Source: Anaerolineaceae bacterium (GTDB taxonomy: Bacteria > Chloroflexota > Anaerolineae > Anaerolineales > Anaerolineaceae). From it: DNA of 64,000 bases. Below are positions 1 through 8,137 of the stretch, piece by piece (position 1 is the first letter of the stretch; the number at the start of each line of letters is the position of its first letter). Location of the stretch: NCBI GenBank assembly GCA_002702705.1, contig PABH01000038.1, positions 1 to 64,000 of the forward strand, written 5' to 3'. The notes under the pieces were generated by a model that was not told the DNA's origin, searched no databases, and saw nothing but the letters and a program-made list of their open reading frames with translations. The position numbers and the translations under genes are program-made.

Positions 1-691
1 CACTTTGCGGTTCGGGGTAATCAATGGTGATCAGTCGTCCGATGGCATCGTAACGATATTGGATGGTATCACCATTGGCATCGGTTGCGGTTGCCCGTTG
101 GTTGAGGATATTGTAGGTCTGGCTCCAGGTGTTCCCCACTGCATAGGGTTCAATAAAATAAGGACTGAAGGTATATTGGTAAACCTTGTCAAAATCGGTA
201 TTGCGGTGCCAAAGAGAAACCTTTTTTTGCTCTGCCCATGCCAGGGTCAGCGTTTCCAGTACGCTGATAAAATTCGGATCAAGTCGTTTGTGTTGATCAT
301 CCATCTGGTCGGCTGAGGTTAAGATATGTTGACTGACATGCGGAGCCAGTTTGTTCAGTGCCAAACCGAGTTTACGCAGAGCAGCGGCAGCATGCGGGTT
401 TTGTTTATCGAGACGGTTAGCCAACAAGCGAGATGCAAGGTGCAAAGCGGTAGCTTCGTGCAGGTTAAAGCGAACTTTTACCAAATAGGCGCTGCGGTCA
501 ATCTTCCACTTACCCCCATCCAGATCATCAATATATATATTTTTGGGTAAGTGAGAAATATAACGCCCAATTGTTGATCGATTGACGTCCAACCGGCGGG
601 CAAGCTCTGCCTGGGTTAATCCCTCCGGATGTGCTAATAACAATGTTTCAATTTGTAATAAACGATCTACTTTTTTAAAGGATGGGTTCAT
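1..691 (-). CDS. WYL-type transcriptional regulator fused in frame to RHS/YD-repeat sequence (partial)
   Basis: The frame starts at an ATG at 691 with an AGGGGC ribosome site just upstream and stays open to the window edge. Residues 1-60 form a helix-turn-helix (key run LTQAELARRLDVNRSTIG), as in HTH_11/DeoR-like regulators. Residues about 170-188 are the start of a WYL domain (YTFSPYFIEPYAVGNTW). Instead of the expected continuation of the WYL domain, the frame then reads as a YD repeat (TDANGDTIQYRYDAIGRL). WYL proteins bind DNA and a ligand; YD repeats belong to large secreted RHS proteins, so one protein is not expected to carry both. The switch near 125-142 could be a recombination scar or an assembly join. 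The regulator half is certain, the fusion is odd. Confidence 0.75.
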   Translation of the reverse strand, partial: MNPSFKKVDRLLQIETLLLAHPEGLTQAELARRLDVNRSTIGRYISHLPKNIYIDDLDGGKWKIDRSAYLVKVRFNLHEATALHLASRLLANRLDKQNPHAAAALRKLGLALNKLAPHVSQHILTSADQMDDQHKRLDPNFISVLETLTLAWAEQKKVSLWHRNTDFDKVYQYTFSPYFIEPYAVGNTWSQTYNILNQRATATDANGDTIQYRYDAIGRLITIDYPEPQS

Positions 692-766
692 CGATGCCCC
701 TTTTTGTGTTTTTTTATTCATTTCATTATATAAATTCGATGCGAAAATTCTGCAACAATTTCATTT

Positions 767-970
767 TTATCTCTTTCGATAAGGAAATAATTGCCCTTTT
801 TGATCCTCACTAAGAAATAATCCTTTTTCTTCCATGGTGGGCAGGTTTCGCGTTACCTCAGACCGGTGGATCTGCAACAAATTGGCGATCCAACCTGGGC
901 GTTTACCGGGATGCTGCGTAATTGTTTCATAAATTTCTTTAATTTTCTTTTCATTTGGATTTCTAGCCAT
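767..970 (-). CDS. Small winged helix-turn-helix protein
   Basis: A 67-residue basic protein that starts at an ATG with a strong GGAGG five bases upstream. Residues about 10-55 look like a MarR/IclR-style HTH: a first helix (IKEIYETITQHPG), a second (WIANLLQIHRSEVTRNL) and a short wing. It lies upstream of, and on the same strand as, the WYL regulator gene with a 75-base gap, so the two may be co-transcribed. It is probably a small DNA-binding regulator; the target cannot be told from the sequence. Confidence 0.6.
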   Translation of the reverse strand: MARNPNEKKIKEIYETITQHPGKRPGWIANLLQIHRSEVTRNLPTMEEKGLFLSEDQKGQLFPYRKR

Positions 971-1233
971 ACAACCTCCGTTTTGCTGTGTAGATCCAGC
1001 TTAATGGAGGTATGTTGCAGGATATGCAACATGAAGTTTTTTGTTCGGTGGAGATTTTATTTTCCCCCGATGATTATTTTTACATCCATTAGATATTAAA
1101 AGCAATTTATTTTTGTGGTTACTTTGATGGACATTAAACAGCTCGCGTAAAAATGGCATAAAATCAAATGGATTTTCTTAAAACATTATATATCTGCGTG
1201 GCGGATATGTAGTTTCAATTTAAAATTGGATAT

Positions 1234-1899
1234 ATGATAGAAAAATTATCGTTATTTCCCCTCAATACGGTATTGTTTCCGGGCATGCCGATCAATTTGC
1301 ATATTTTTGAAAGCCGCTATAAATTAATGATTCAGCGAGCTTTGTTGACCGACAACATCTTTGGCGTGACATTAATCCGCCAGGGTACGGAAGCACTTGG
1401 GGCATTAGCCGAACCATTTTATATTGGTACTACGGCGAAAATTGTCGATGTTGAACGCCTGGATAATGGACACATGAACATTACCGCGATTGGGGAAGAA
1501 CGCTTTTTAATTAAGGAATTGGACCGTGAATCAGCAGTTTATTTAACTGGTTTTGTGGAAAAGTATCCACTTGAACTACACCGTCCGCTGGATATTTACC
1601 GCCGTCTGCGGATGCTGCGCAGCCACGTGCAGTATTATTTACGTACACTTGATAGTTTGGAAGAGGTGCAGATCAATTTGGAATCGCTTGATCTGCCAGA
1701 GGATCCGATGGTGTTTTTGTTCCTGGCTTCTTCCCTGCTGCAAATTCCAGCGACAGAAAAACAGCCTATCCTTTCCGCCCCGACCGCCTTGGATTTTTGT
1801 ACCATGGTGGAACGTCTTTACCGGCGTGAAAATGCCGTCCTTCGAAATTTAAAACATGTCAGTGCCGAAGCCGCCCAGAATCTGGCGATGTTAAACTAA
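1234..1899 (+). CDS. LON peptidase substrate-binding domain protein
   Basis: A 221-residue protein made almost entirely of a Lon N-terminal (LAN/PUA-like) domain. The opening LSLFPLNTVLFPGMPINLHI and the following IFESRYKLMI are diagnostic of this family, and there is no AAA or Ser-Lys protease domain. Such stand-alone proteins are thought to bind unfolded substrates or act as adaptors, but their precise role is unknown. The gene stands alone and converges on the replication-like gene cluster, from which it is separated by a long bidirectional hairpin. The ATG start fits the family's usual N-terminus. Confidence 0.85.
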   Translation: MIEKLSLFPLNTVLFPGMPINLHIFESRYKLMIQRALLTDNIFGVTLIRQGTEALGALAEPFYIGTTAKIVDVERLDNGHMNITAIGEERFLIKELDRESAVYLTGFVEKYPLELHRPLDIYRRLRMLRSHVQYYLRTLDSLEEVQINLESLDLPEDPMVFLFLASSLLQIPATEKQPILSAPTALDFCTMVERLYRRENAVLRNLKHVSAEAAQNLAMLN

Positions 1900-1952
1900 A
1901 AGTTAAAAACGAAAAGTGAAAAGTGTTATTTTTCATTTTTCGTTTTTAACTT
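1900..1952. terminator. Bidirectional terminator hairpin
   Basis: Arms at 1900-1922 and 1928-1952 are nearly perfect inverted repeats (AAGTTAAAAACGAAAAGTGA and its complement) and lie between two convergent genes. A/T runs at both ends allow termination on either strand. Confidence 0.7.
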
Positions 1953-1956
1953 CCAC

Positions 1957-2850
1957 TTAATCGTCCCAGTCCTCATGTTCGTCTTCAAACTCGGGGCTGA
2001 ACCAGGTGCCGTTGTCATATTCGCCACTCATTTCCTGGTCCTGCGGGGTAAGCGGATCATCCATGCGTACTTGCAAACGGATGCCTGCTGTTCTTACGCC
2101 GTTGGGTGTCATCACCCGGCGAACAGTATAGCGGATGAAATAACGTTTGATGAGGTCATTCTTGAGTATCGTTTTAAGGGTTCTCACGCTGACATGGGCA
2201 CGGTCAGCCAGATCTTTCATTTCAGTTTCCACAATATTCCGGGTTTCCCCTGTCTCCGGATTCCAATAACACATCATCCGGGCTGCCTTAATGGCAGCAT
2301 AGGCGGATAAACCGATCAGAGGCACCCACTGGTTCCACATGTAATTGGTCTGAAACATACCACGTTCCGGTTGAATAATCAACGAACGTTGGTCACCATA
2401 GGCCTTTTGCAACATGGCCTTGCGAGTACCTTTTTTCCGAAACGTTTTCTCTAATTCCTGATCCGCTTCTTCATCATTAACGGATTGGCGGGGAGGGGTG
2501 GTAGATTTGGATATTTTTTTGGGTGGAGCGCTGCTTTCGGATCGCAGCATCTGCACGGTTTGATCGGAATAAAATCCGTTGGATACCTCTACTGATAACA
2601 AAATATCACGCTGATACAGGCCGGATAACATTTTGCTAATACGCGCATCCAGGCGGCTTTGCACCCATTTGCGAGCGTAATCATTCACGGCGGCCAGGCG
2701 GAATATTTGTTCGTCTTCATTCCGGAACCCCAAGGGTTTTAAAGGACGTACCCAGGCATCAAAATCAGCACGCGACATTTCGGCGCGTAACTGACCCAGA
2801 ACCATTTCCCAGGCTTCCTCATGACTTGGAATGTTGACGGTTGTTACCAT
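1957..2850 (-). CDS. DnaA N-terminal-domain protein, putative replication initiator
   Basis: A 297-residue protein. Residues about 10-95 resemble DnaA domain I: WEMVLGQLRAEMSRADFDAW, then a region ending in NDYARKWVQSRL, the usual helicase/DiaA-interaction fold. There is no AAA+ or domain IV HTH of true DnaA. The middle (residues about 165-255) resembles a helical winged-HTH replication protein (NQWVPLIGLSAYAAIKAARM, then DLADRAHVSVRTLKTILKND). The C-terminus is very acidic. It is the last gene of a four-gene leftward operon. I infer a plasmid-type initiator or helicase-loading factor; a regulator is the alternative. Confidence 0.6.
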   Translation of the reverse strand: MVTTVNIPSHEEAWEMVLGQLRAEMSRADFDAWVRPLKPLGFRNEDEQIFRLAAVNDYARKWVQSRLDARISKMLSGLYQRDILLSVEVSNGFYSDQTVQMLRSESSAPPKKISKSTTPPRQSVNDEEADQELEKTFRKKGTRKAMLQKAYGDQRSLIIQPERGMFQTNYMWNQWVPLIGLSAYAAIKAARMMCYWNPETGETRNIVETEMKDLADRAHVSVRTLKTILKNDLIKRYFIRYTVRRVMTPNGVRTAGIRLQVRMDDPLTPQDQEMSGEYDNGTWFSPEFEDEHEDWDD

Positions 2851-2857
2851 AACGACA

Positions 2858-2880
2858 TCCTTCTGATCATTTTAATCAGA
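2858..2880 (-). promoter_or_regulatory. Hairpin overlapping the ribosome site of the DnaA-N-domain gene
   Basis: TCTGAT (2862-2867) and ATCAGA (2875-2880) can pair between the stop of the upstream gene and the start at 2850. The Shine-Dalgarno AGAAGGAT on the minus strand lies in one arm, so translation could depend on ribosomes arriving from the upstream gene. Confidence 0.3.
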
Positions 2881-2884
2881 GGGC

Positions 2885-3730
2885 TTAGTTTCCTTTGGGT
2901 TGATCTGAATCCGGCGGTTTTGATTGGGAGAGGGCTTTTACCTGCCGGTTTAAAAACTCAATAACTTTTGGAAAATCATCCTGGCGAATATCTTCCGAGC
3001 GGCTGACTCCCGTCAATCGGGTGACATCCATATAGATACCAGGGTAAGGTTTGGCGATCCCACGTTCCTGCATAAGGGAACCCAGGGTTGCAATGGTTTG
3101 GCGGAGCTGACCCATTTGTTCGGGGGTAAGTCGGGCTTTTGGACCAGCGACTTTTTCCAACAAGGTCACTTGTTGGCGTAAATCTCCAAATGCATCTCGA
3201 ATTTGCTGGACTTTTTCATCATGTGCACGACGAAGTTCAGCCAGCTCCGCCTCTACTTTTTTTTCAAGGTTCTCTTCATAAGTTTCTTGTTCGGCTACCA
3301 TCCGGGCAACCGATTCCCGCAAAAATTGAATTTCTCCTCGCTCGCTAATACCGAAATGTTCAGCCAAAACGGTATGGGCTTCATCCAAAAAAGCTTTTAA
3401 TAACAATCGGGTTTCTTGTTCTTGCACGCGGGAAAGATCCACTCCCGTCAAGAATAAGGGCACAGCGGAAGCCATCAAACACAGGGTAGCTTGTTTTCCG
3501 CCCGCGGTCTGCATTTGGATGGTGGCCGTGTAGGGTTCAAAATAACCCTGTTGGCGCTGCAAACGGCGGCGTTGGGCACGTCCATCCAACCCAAAGGCTT
3601 CGCATAAAGAACGCACGGATACATATCCGTTGCCATCCGCTAAATCCGCGGTAATGATCTCCTTATCCTGGAATTTGAGGGTTCGTTCATGAACAGGGAT
3701 GAACAAGTTTTCTTCATTTTCATTGGTCAT
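2885..3730 (-). CDS. P22 antirepressor-like protein (P22_AR_N domain)
   Basis: A 281-residue protein with a clear GAGGAA ribosome site. Residues about 15-110 match phage antirepressor N-termini: a beta strand, then VSVRSLCEAFGLDGRAQRRR and a basic segment. Residues about 150-205 form a coiled coil rich in Glu/Arg/Gln. The end (YPGIYMDVTRLTGV) resembles the ORF6C-type tail of phage proteins. Phage members relieve repression; here the gene sits inside a replication/partition operon, so a role in copy control or plasmid maintenance is inferred. It lies 34 bases before the DnaA-N-domain gene. Confidence 0.7.
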   Translation of the reverse strand: MTNENEENLFIPVHERTLKFQDKEIITADLADGNGYVSVRSLCEAFGLDGRAQRRRLQRQQGYFEPYTATIQMQTAGGKQATLCLMASAVPLFLTGVDLSRVQEQETRLLLKAFLDEAHTVLAEHFGISERGEIQFLRESVARMVAEQETYEENLEKKVEAELAELRRAHDEKVQQIRDAFGDLRQQVTLLEKVAGPKARLTPEQMGQLRQTIATLGSLMQERGIAKPYPGIYMDVTRLTGVSRSEDIRQDDFPKVIEFLNRQVKALSQSKPPDSDQPKGN

Positions 3731-3751
3731 GGGGGTTCCTCGGTATATGGT

Positions 3752-3784
3752 GGGGAAGAATTTTTGATTTAGTTTTTTTCTTCC
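3752..3784. repeat. Short inverted repeat between operon genes
   Basis: GGAAGAA (3752-3758) and TTCTTCC (3778-3784) flank a T-rich loop between the 109-residue gene and the antirepressor-like gene. It may be a weak processing or attenuation hairpin. Confidence 0.3.
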
Positions 3785-3814
3785 GATAATATTGTTAATT
3801 ATTGGTAGAAAAAA

Positions 3815-4144
3815 TTATTCACCTTCAATTAACATCGAAACTAACTCGTCCAGATTGCGAGCTTTCTCACCCGGAATCAAAGACAGGCGAGCTGTGCACA
3901 CCCGAGAAAGGATGCCAACCGTCTCACCGATAGAGATCTTACGATTTAAGAGTTTACTTAAGCGCTGCTGCCATTTTTGCAGTTCGCTCATTTCGCCCTT
4001 GGAAAGGGTCATTCCAACTTTGTGGCGCGGAACCAATGAAGGCGGGCGTCCTGCCGGCCGGGTTTGGGGATCGGAAGTGATCCGGCGGGCTTGATATAAC
4101 TGTACCCAGGCATTGTTCGCGCCGCCCTGAGAATCACGCTTCAT
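3815..4144 (-). CDS. Small basic protein of the replication/partition operon
   Basis: A 109-residue protein of unknown family. The N-terminal half is basic and proline-rich (ITSDPQTRPAGRPPSLVPRH), the rest is two or three predicted helices (KGEMSELQKWQQRLSKLLN). Its start codon overlaps the end of the upstream ATPase gene by 11 bases, which argues for a real, translationally coupled gene. By position it could be an accessory DNA-binding or ATPase-partner protein, but nothing in the sequence proves a function. Confidence 0.5.
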   Translation of the reverse strand: MKRDSQGGANNAWVQLYQARRITSDPQTRPAGRPPSLVPRHKVGMTLSKGEMSELQKWQQRLSKLLNRKISIGETVGILSRVCTARLSLIPGEKARNLDELVSMLIEGE

Positions 4145-4964
4145 AAGCTACCACCTCTCTAACAATATCTAAATTAATCGTTGAAACATCATTTTGCAGC
4201 ACCAGGTCTGTGGAAAGCGCACATAGGCGGATAATCTCACGCGGCACACCTTCGGACCGTTCATACAATAATTCAAATGCATCATCGTCGATAAATGGCT
4301 CACTGCGACCAGCTACATTCAAGCGGAATAACACCATTTGTAAGGAGCTTGATAAGGTTAATGGCGGCAGTGCCAAACGAACAAATACACGAGCGTTGAC
4401 CGCTTTGTTCGTTTCAAACAAAGTGTTCATTTCCCGTTGACCAAATGCCAAGATTTGCACAACTTTGGCATCGTAATCAAAATTATATAAACGGTGCAGC
4501 ACTTCCAAGGCTTCGGCATTCATCATCTGGGCATCATCCAAGATAATGACCACATTACTGCCCTTGGTATACATTTCCGCCATCAGTTTTTCCAGGGTTT
4601 CCATCTGTCGTTGAAAACTGCGCTGGGTGGGTAGATTTAAAGAAACGGATATTTGACGAGCTGCATCCATGGCCGATTTAAATGCGGCCGTGTGGATATA
4701 ACTGATCATTAAATTGTCATCAGCTGCGTAAAGATCATAAATCCTCCGCGCCAGTGAACTTTTTCCCATTCCCATATCACCGGAAAATAATGCCAAACCC
4801 CGGCGGCGGGAAACGACACCCTGAGCCTGCCGGTATACGGCTAAATGCTCCGGGCCTAAATACAGGTAACGCGGATCAGCGGATAATTTAAATGGATCCT
4901 CACGCAGGTTTAATCGTTCTAACCGCGCAACGCGCCATTCTTCATCATTCAAAGAATTGAACAT
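4134..4964 (-). CDS. ExeA/TniB-like AAA ATPase
   Basis: A 276-residue ATPase. The opening (LNLREDPFKLSADPRYLYLG) is typical of ExeA/GspA and TniB/MuB-like ATPases. Walker A is GDMGMGKSS at about residues 62-70, and Walker B is VVIILDDAQ at about 138-146. Later regions (VFVRLALPPL, RSEGVPREIIRLC) match the sensor and lid of AAA_22 proteins. Relatives act in transposon target choice, in secretion or with phage-type replication proteins. It leads the leftward operon and is divergent from parA, so I favour a DNA-handling role. Confidence 0.75.
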   Translation of the reverse strand: MFNSLNDEEWRVARLERLNLREDPFKLSADPRYLYLGPEHLAVYRQAQGVVSRRRGLALFSGDMGMGKSSLARRIYDLYAADDNLMISYIHTAAFKSAMDAARQISVSLNLPTQRSFQRQMETLEKLMAEMYTKGSNVVIILDDAQMMNAEALEVLHRLYNFDYDAKVVQILAFGQREMNTLFETNKAVNARVFVRLALPPLTLSSSLQMVLFRLNVAGRSEPFIDDDAFELLYERSEGVPREIIRLCALSTDLVLQNDVSTINLDIVREVVAYEA

Positions 4965-5189
4965 GGTGCCATTCCTCCAAGATTTCTTTGCCTATTATTG
5001 CACGAATTATCCTTAATTACAATAGAATTAGCGTAATTATAGTATAAAGTAGCAGTTTTTAAGCTAATTATGTTGATTTTCCCCTGTATATCTGCTAATA
5101 TTGTATAAAATTGACAAATTTATGCTTAAGAAGAAGGATTTTCCAGCTATTGTCTTTATTTTAGCAAAAATCCGAACAAAAGAGGCAGT
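4965..5189. other. AT-rich divergent intergenic region
   Basis: About 225 bases separate the leftward replication-like operon from parA. They are very AT-rich, with repeated TAATTA words and a TTGACA at 5111-5116. They must hold the promoters of both operons and could include an origin, but I saw no DnaA box (TTATNCACA) or clear iterons. Confidence 0.4.
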
Positions 5190-6026
5190 ATGGCAACCAC
5201 AATTACGATTGCAAATGAAAAAGGCGGTGTAGGCAAAACAACCACCACCGTTAATTTAGCCGCCGGATTAGCCATTCAATTGGCAGAAACGGCTGGACCA
5301 TCAGGACGTGTATTGTTGGTCGATATGGATCCGCAAGGACACGCATTGTTAGCCGCAGCATATGGAACTCATGATGTGGCTCCAGAACAATCACTGGCCG
5401 CTGTTTTAATGGAAACACCACCCCCATCCATTCAACGAATGGTACGCCAAGGGGATCATCACCTCAATTTATACGTGCTGCCATCCAACAGGAGTGCGAT
5501 GGTTGAAGCTGCCCGGGTTTTACCAACCATGATGGCAAATGAAACCCGGCTGATGCATGCCTTACAAGCAGTGCAAAATCAATTTGCCTATATCATTATC
5601 GATACCCCACCCAACACAGGTGATCTGCTGGTGAACGCCCTGGTCGCGGCGGATCATCTGATTATCCCGGTTGAAACAAGTTATCTGGGTGTTTCGGGAT
5701 TACGCGAATTACAAAATACAATTGAACAAGTTCGTTTACATTTTAAACCCCAGTTAAACATCCTTGGATATCTGCCTACTTTAGTGGAAGAACAACGATC
5801 TGAAGTGCGAGAAATTTTGGATCAGCTTCGCCAGCGTTATCCAAAGCAGATGTTAAACCCAATCCACAAATCATCCGACCTGGCTTATGCCCACTCTAGT
5901 CACATGGATGTTTTTTCATATCGTCCCCCTCGCCAACGCAGTGGTGGACAACTTGCGTCTAGTTCTCGCGCCACCCAGGAATATGGCGAATTGGTTTTGC
6001 ATGTGCTCCAGCAGACCAGCCGCTGA
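5190..6026 (+). CDS. parA: ParA partition ATPase
   Basis: A 278-residue type Ia-like ParA without an N-terminal HTH. The deviant Walker A is NEKGGVGKTTTT at residues 9-20, the A' motif is LLVDMDPQGH and Walker B is IIIDTPP. ParA dimers bind DNA with ATP and position ParB-bound centromeres. GAGGC lies 7 bases before the ATG. parB follows after 41 bases, so the two form an operon. It differs clearly from the second ParA at 8138, with an insertion near residue 30 (AETAGPSG), so it is not a recent duplicate. Confidence 0.95.
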   Translation: MATTITIANEKGGVGKTTTTVNLAAGLAIQLAETAGPSGRVLLVDMDPQGHALLAAAYGTHDVAPEQSLAAVLMETPPPSIQRMVRQGDHHLNLYVLPSNRSAMVEAARVLPTMMANETRLMHALQAVQNQFAYIIIDTPPNTGDLLVNALVAADHLIIPVETSYLGVSGLRELQNTIEQVRLHFKPQLNILGYLPTLVEEQRSEVREILDQLRQRYPKQMLNPIHKSSDLAYAHSSHMDVFSYRPPRQRSGGQLASSSRATQEYGELVLHVLQQTSR

Positions 6027-6067
6027 CCCTTTAACCCCACGCGCGGATCCGTTCATCAGGAGGAATC

Positions 6068-7237
6068 ATGGCTCCCAGCAAACGAAAACGCTTTAATGCG
6101 TTTGAAGATTTTCCAGCCAGCGAAAATAAACAAAATCAATCTCCCTTAGCCGGAACACCAACTTTAAAGGAAAGTGCAACCACGGTAGAGCGAATTGAGC
6201 GGCTCAAACCAAGCGAAATGATGCCTGACCGTTTTCAACCGCGTCGTTTGCTGCCGACCTTTATCCGTGTGCCTTTTTTTAATGGAGAAATAAATTGTTA
6301 CCAGGCAGCCCAGCGCTGGCTGCATTTTGCCAATCAAGACAGTGGTGTCCGGCAGGAAGTTGACCGGTTACTACATCTGGGGTCTTCATTTGAAGATCAC
6401 GGTCAGATCAAACCGATCACCGGATCCTGGCAAAATGATGCGGATGGACAGTTCTTTTTTCTGATCGAAACCGGGGAACGCCGGTTTTGGGCCGCCTGTT
6501 TGCAAACAGCCCAAAGTGCATCCAAACACCACAATGGAGAACTCGATTTTAACAAACTAGAAGAACCGGTATTAAGGGTAGAAGTGGTCCAAAACCCCAC
6601 GCGACAGCGCCAGGTATTGGAGAACCGGCATGCCGAAGCACCCTCCGCGGTGGAACAAGCCTGTGAAGTAGCCGCTCTGATTCTCGCTGATTTGGATATC
6701 CACCCCGACGAAACCATTGAGGACGATTTTGATTATTTTCGCCAAGCGAACGATAAACGTATGCCTGCCGGATTATGGGACCGCATTATCCCGATCATGA
6801 ATCTGACCCGCCCGCGCATGGTGCAGCTGATCAAATTATTTGATTACCCTAATCATCTTTTAGAAATTGCAGATCGTTTCCGTCTTTCCGAGCGCGTTTT
6901 AAGAGAAATCCGCAGCCGTCCACAGCAGGAATGGGAACAACTCATTCATCAAAGTATCGCCAACAGCCTCACTTCTGAGGATATCGCTGAACAAATCGTT
7001 GAACCGGAACAACCAAAAAAACCTCAATCTCCAAAACAAGCCACTACCCCCGAAACGAATGCATACCGCGGTTTGCGTAAATTTACGCGGGTCTTTAAAG
7101 ACATGAACAAACTGGACCAATCCCAGGTACTGGATTATCTGGCGGATGAAATCACCATCAGCGGGCAAAGTCAACAAGTTCTGGAACTGCTGGATGAACT
7201 CAGCCAACTTATCAAAGCCCGCCATTCACGACGATAA
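6068..7237 (+). CDS. parB: ParB-like centromere-binding protein
   Basis: A 389-residue protein with an AGGAGGA ribosome site. It carries the ParB CTP-binding patch GERRFWAA at about residues 136-143 and an equivalent of the ENxQR motif (ENRHAEAPSAVEQA, 185-198). These are followed by a helical DNA-binding region (MNLTRPRMVQLIKLFDYP) and a linker to a C-terminal helix. The N-terminal domain is longer than in chromosomal ParB and carries an insertion (about residues 62-105), as in plasmid homologues. It should bind a parS site and slide as a CTP clamp; candidate sites lie directly downstream. Confidence 0.88.
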   Translation: MAPSKRKRFNAFEDFPASENKQNQSPLAGTPTLKESATTVERIERLKPSEMMPDRFQPRRLLPTFIRVPFFNGEINCYQAAQRWLHFANQDSGVRQEVDRLLHLGSSFEDHGQIKPITGSWQNDADGQFFFLIETGERRFWAACLQTAQSASKHHNGELDFNKLEEPVLRVEVVQNPTRQRQVLENRHAEAPSAVEQACEVAALILADLDIHPDETIEDDFDYFRQANDKRMPAGLWDRIIPIMNLTRPRMVQLIKLFDYPNHLLEIADRFRLSERVLREIRSRPQQEWEQLIHQSIANSLTSEDIAEQIVEPEQPKKPQSPKQATTPETNAYRGLRKFTRVFKDMNKLDQSQVLDYLADEITISGQSQQVLELLDELSQLIKARHSRR

Positions 7238-7246
7238 TCTGATTAC

Positions 7247-7280
7247 AAAAAAGCCGTTGGAAAACACCAGCGGCTTTTTT
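7247..7280 (+). terminator. Rho-independent terminator of parAB
   Basis: The stem AAGCCGTTGG / CCAGCGGCTT with a 6-base loop is flanked by A and T runs, starting just after the parB stop. Confidence 0.88.
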
Positions 7281-7290
7281 CTTTAAAAGT

Positions 7291-7304
7291 GTAACCGTGG
7301 TTAC
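7291..7304. promoter_or_regulatory. Candidate parS site 1
   Basis: The palindrome GTAACCGTGGTTAC (arms GTAACC/GGTTAC) is preceded by AAAAGT and lies immediately after the parB terminator. The same motif recurs at 7408 and 9287, all next to partition genes. Confidence 0.6.
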
Positions 7305-7407
7305 GAATCTTATACAAAAAAGATTACTGATGACAAAGCCTGGAGAGGTTATTTGTTTTTCTTTCTGCTCCACCTATATATGTTTTTGATACTTCAGTCC
7401 TTAAAGT

Positions 7408-7421
7408 GTAACCACGGTTAC
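7408..7421. promoter_or_regulatory. Candidate parS site 2
   Basis: GTAACCACGGTTAC is the reverse complement of site 1, 104 bases away from it. The preceding bases TTAAAGT resemble those before site 1. Confidence 0.6.
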
Positions 7422-7992
7422 GAAACCTTTCGGCAAAAACTTGGTCAACAGAGGGCAATAATTGTTATATTTCATTACCCCTTATGCTCTTACTTGAGTT
7501 AACTTTGTCGTTTATTAATTCTCAAACCATTTTTATTTTTAAGTTCTACTCATAAGCAATTTATTTCATTTACCAGACCCCTTCTTGATAAACGGAATCA
7601 CATTCTTAGCGAACAATGAGTTTTTAATTAAAAAACCTTCAGTACGCTTCGACAGGTTCATTCTGCTAATTTTAGCTAAATCACACCTCCATATGAGCAC
7701 AAATTTATCCGCTTCACTCAAATCGCTTTCTCAAATACCTCTATTTAAAGAGATCAATTTTTAGGAGAAAAATTTCTCCAGGAAACCAATCATAAAACCC
7801 AAAAGTTAAGGAATTTCCAAAACAAATTATTTTAAATAACCCATCAAAACAAATCACTTTTGTTTGGTTTTTTTACACACATCCTTAAAGTTGCGTTTTC
7901 AAAAAAGCAATGATTTACCAGCCTTTTAATTTTACCCACACCCTAACCCATTTTTGGTAATAAATCCGCTCAAAATGCCTTATTTCAAACTT
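7422..7992. other. AT-rich noncoding region
   Basis: I see no gene here. The stretch is AT-rich and includes CTTCGACAGGTTCA at 7647-7660, which resembles a common dispersed extragenic repeat; a similar fragment is present near 21970. An origin or accessory centromere function is possible but unsupported. Confidence 0.4.
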
Positions 7993-8036
7993 AGGGTATA
8001 CCCTGAATATTCATAAGGGTATACCCTAAGGGTATC
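7993..8036. promoter_or_regulatory. Tandem operator palindromes before the second parA
   Basis: AGGGTATACCCT occurs as a perfect 12-bp palindrome at 7993-8004 and 8016-8027 (23 bases apart), followed by a half site AAGGGTATCC at about 8028-8036. They lie directly upstream of a consensus promoter and are probably bound by the RHH protein encoded at 8901 (autorepression) or act as its centromere. Confidence 0.65.
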
Positions 8037-8039
8037 CGC

Positions 8040-8069
8040 TTGACATTTTACTCTTTTTAAGGCTATAAT
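8040..8069 (+). promoter_or_regulatory. Consensus sigma-70-type promoter of the second partition module
   Basis: A perfect -35 TTGACA (8040-8045) and a perfect -10 TATAAT (8064-8069) are separated by 18 bases. Operators abut the upstream side, and an AAGGGTCACCCCTT inverted repeat covers the predicted start. Confidence 0.8.
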
Positions 8070-8137
8070 TCAAGGGTCACCCCTTAGACAAGTTATTTTC
8101 ATTTTTTGGGGAAGGCAAGATATGGAGAAATCATTAT

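Noticed and set aside
5-550. Plus-strand ORFs in the first 550 bases
   Set aside because: They are antisense to the clear regulator/YD-repeat frame and have no ribosome sites or recognisable domains.
4965-5189. DnaA boxes or iterons marking an origin
   Set aside because: The stretch is AT-rich, but no TTATNCACA-like box or regular repeat was found by eye.
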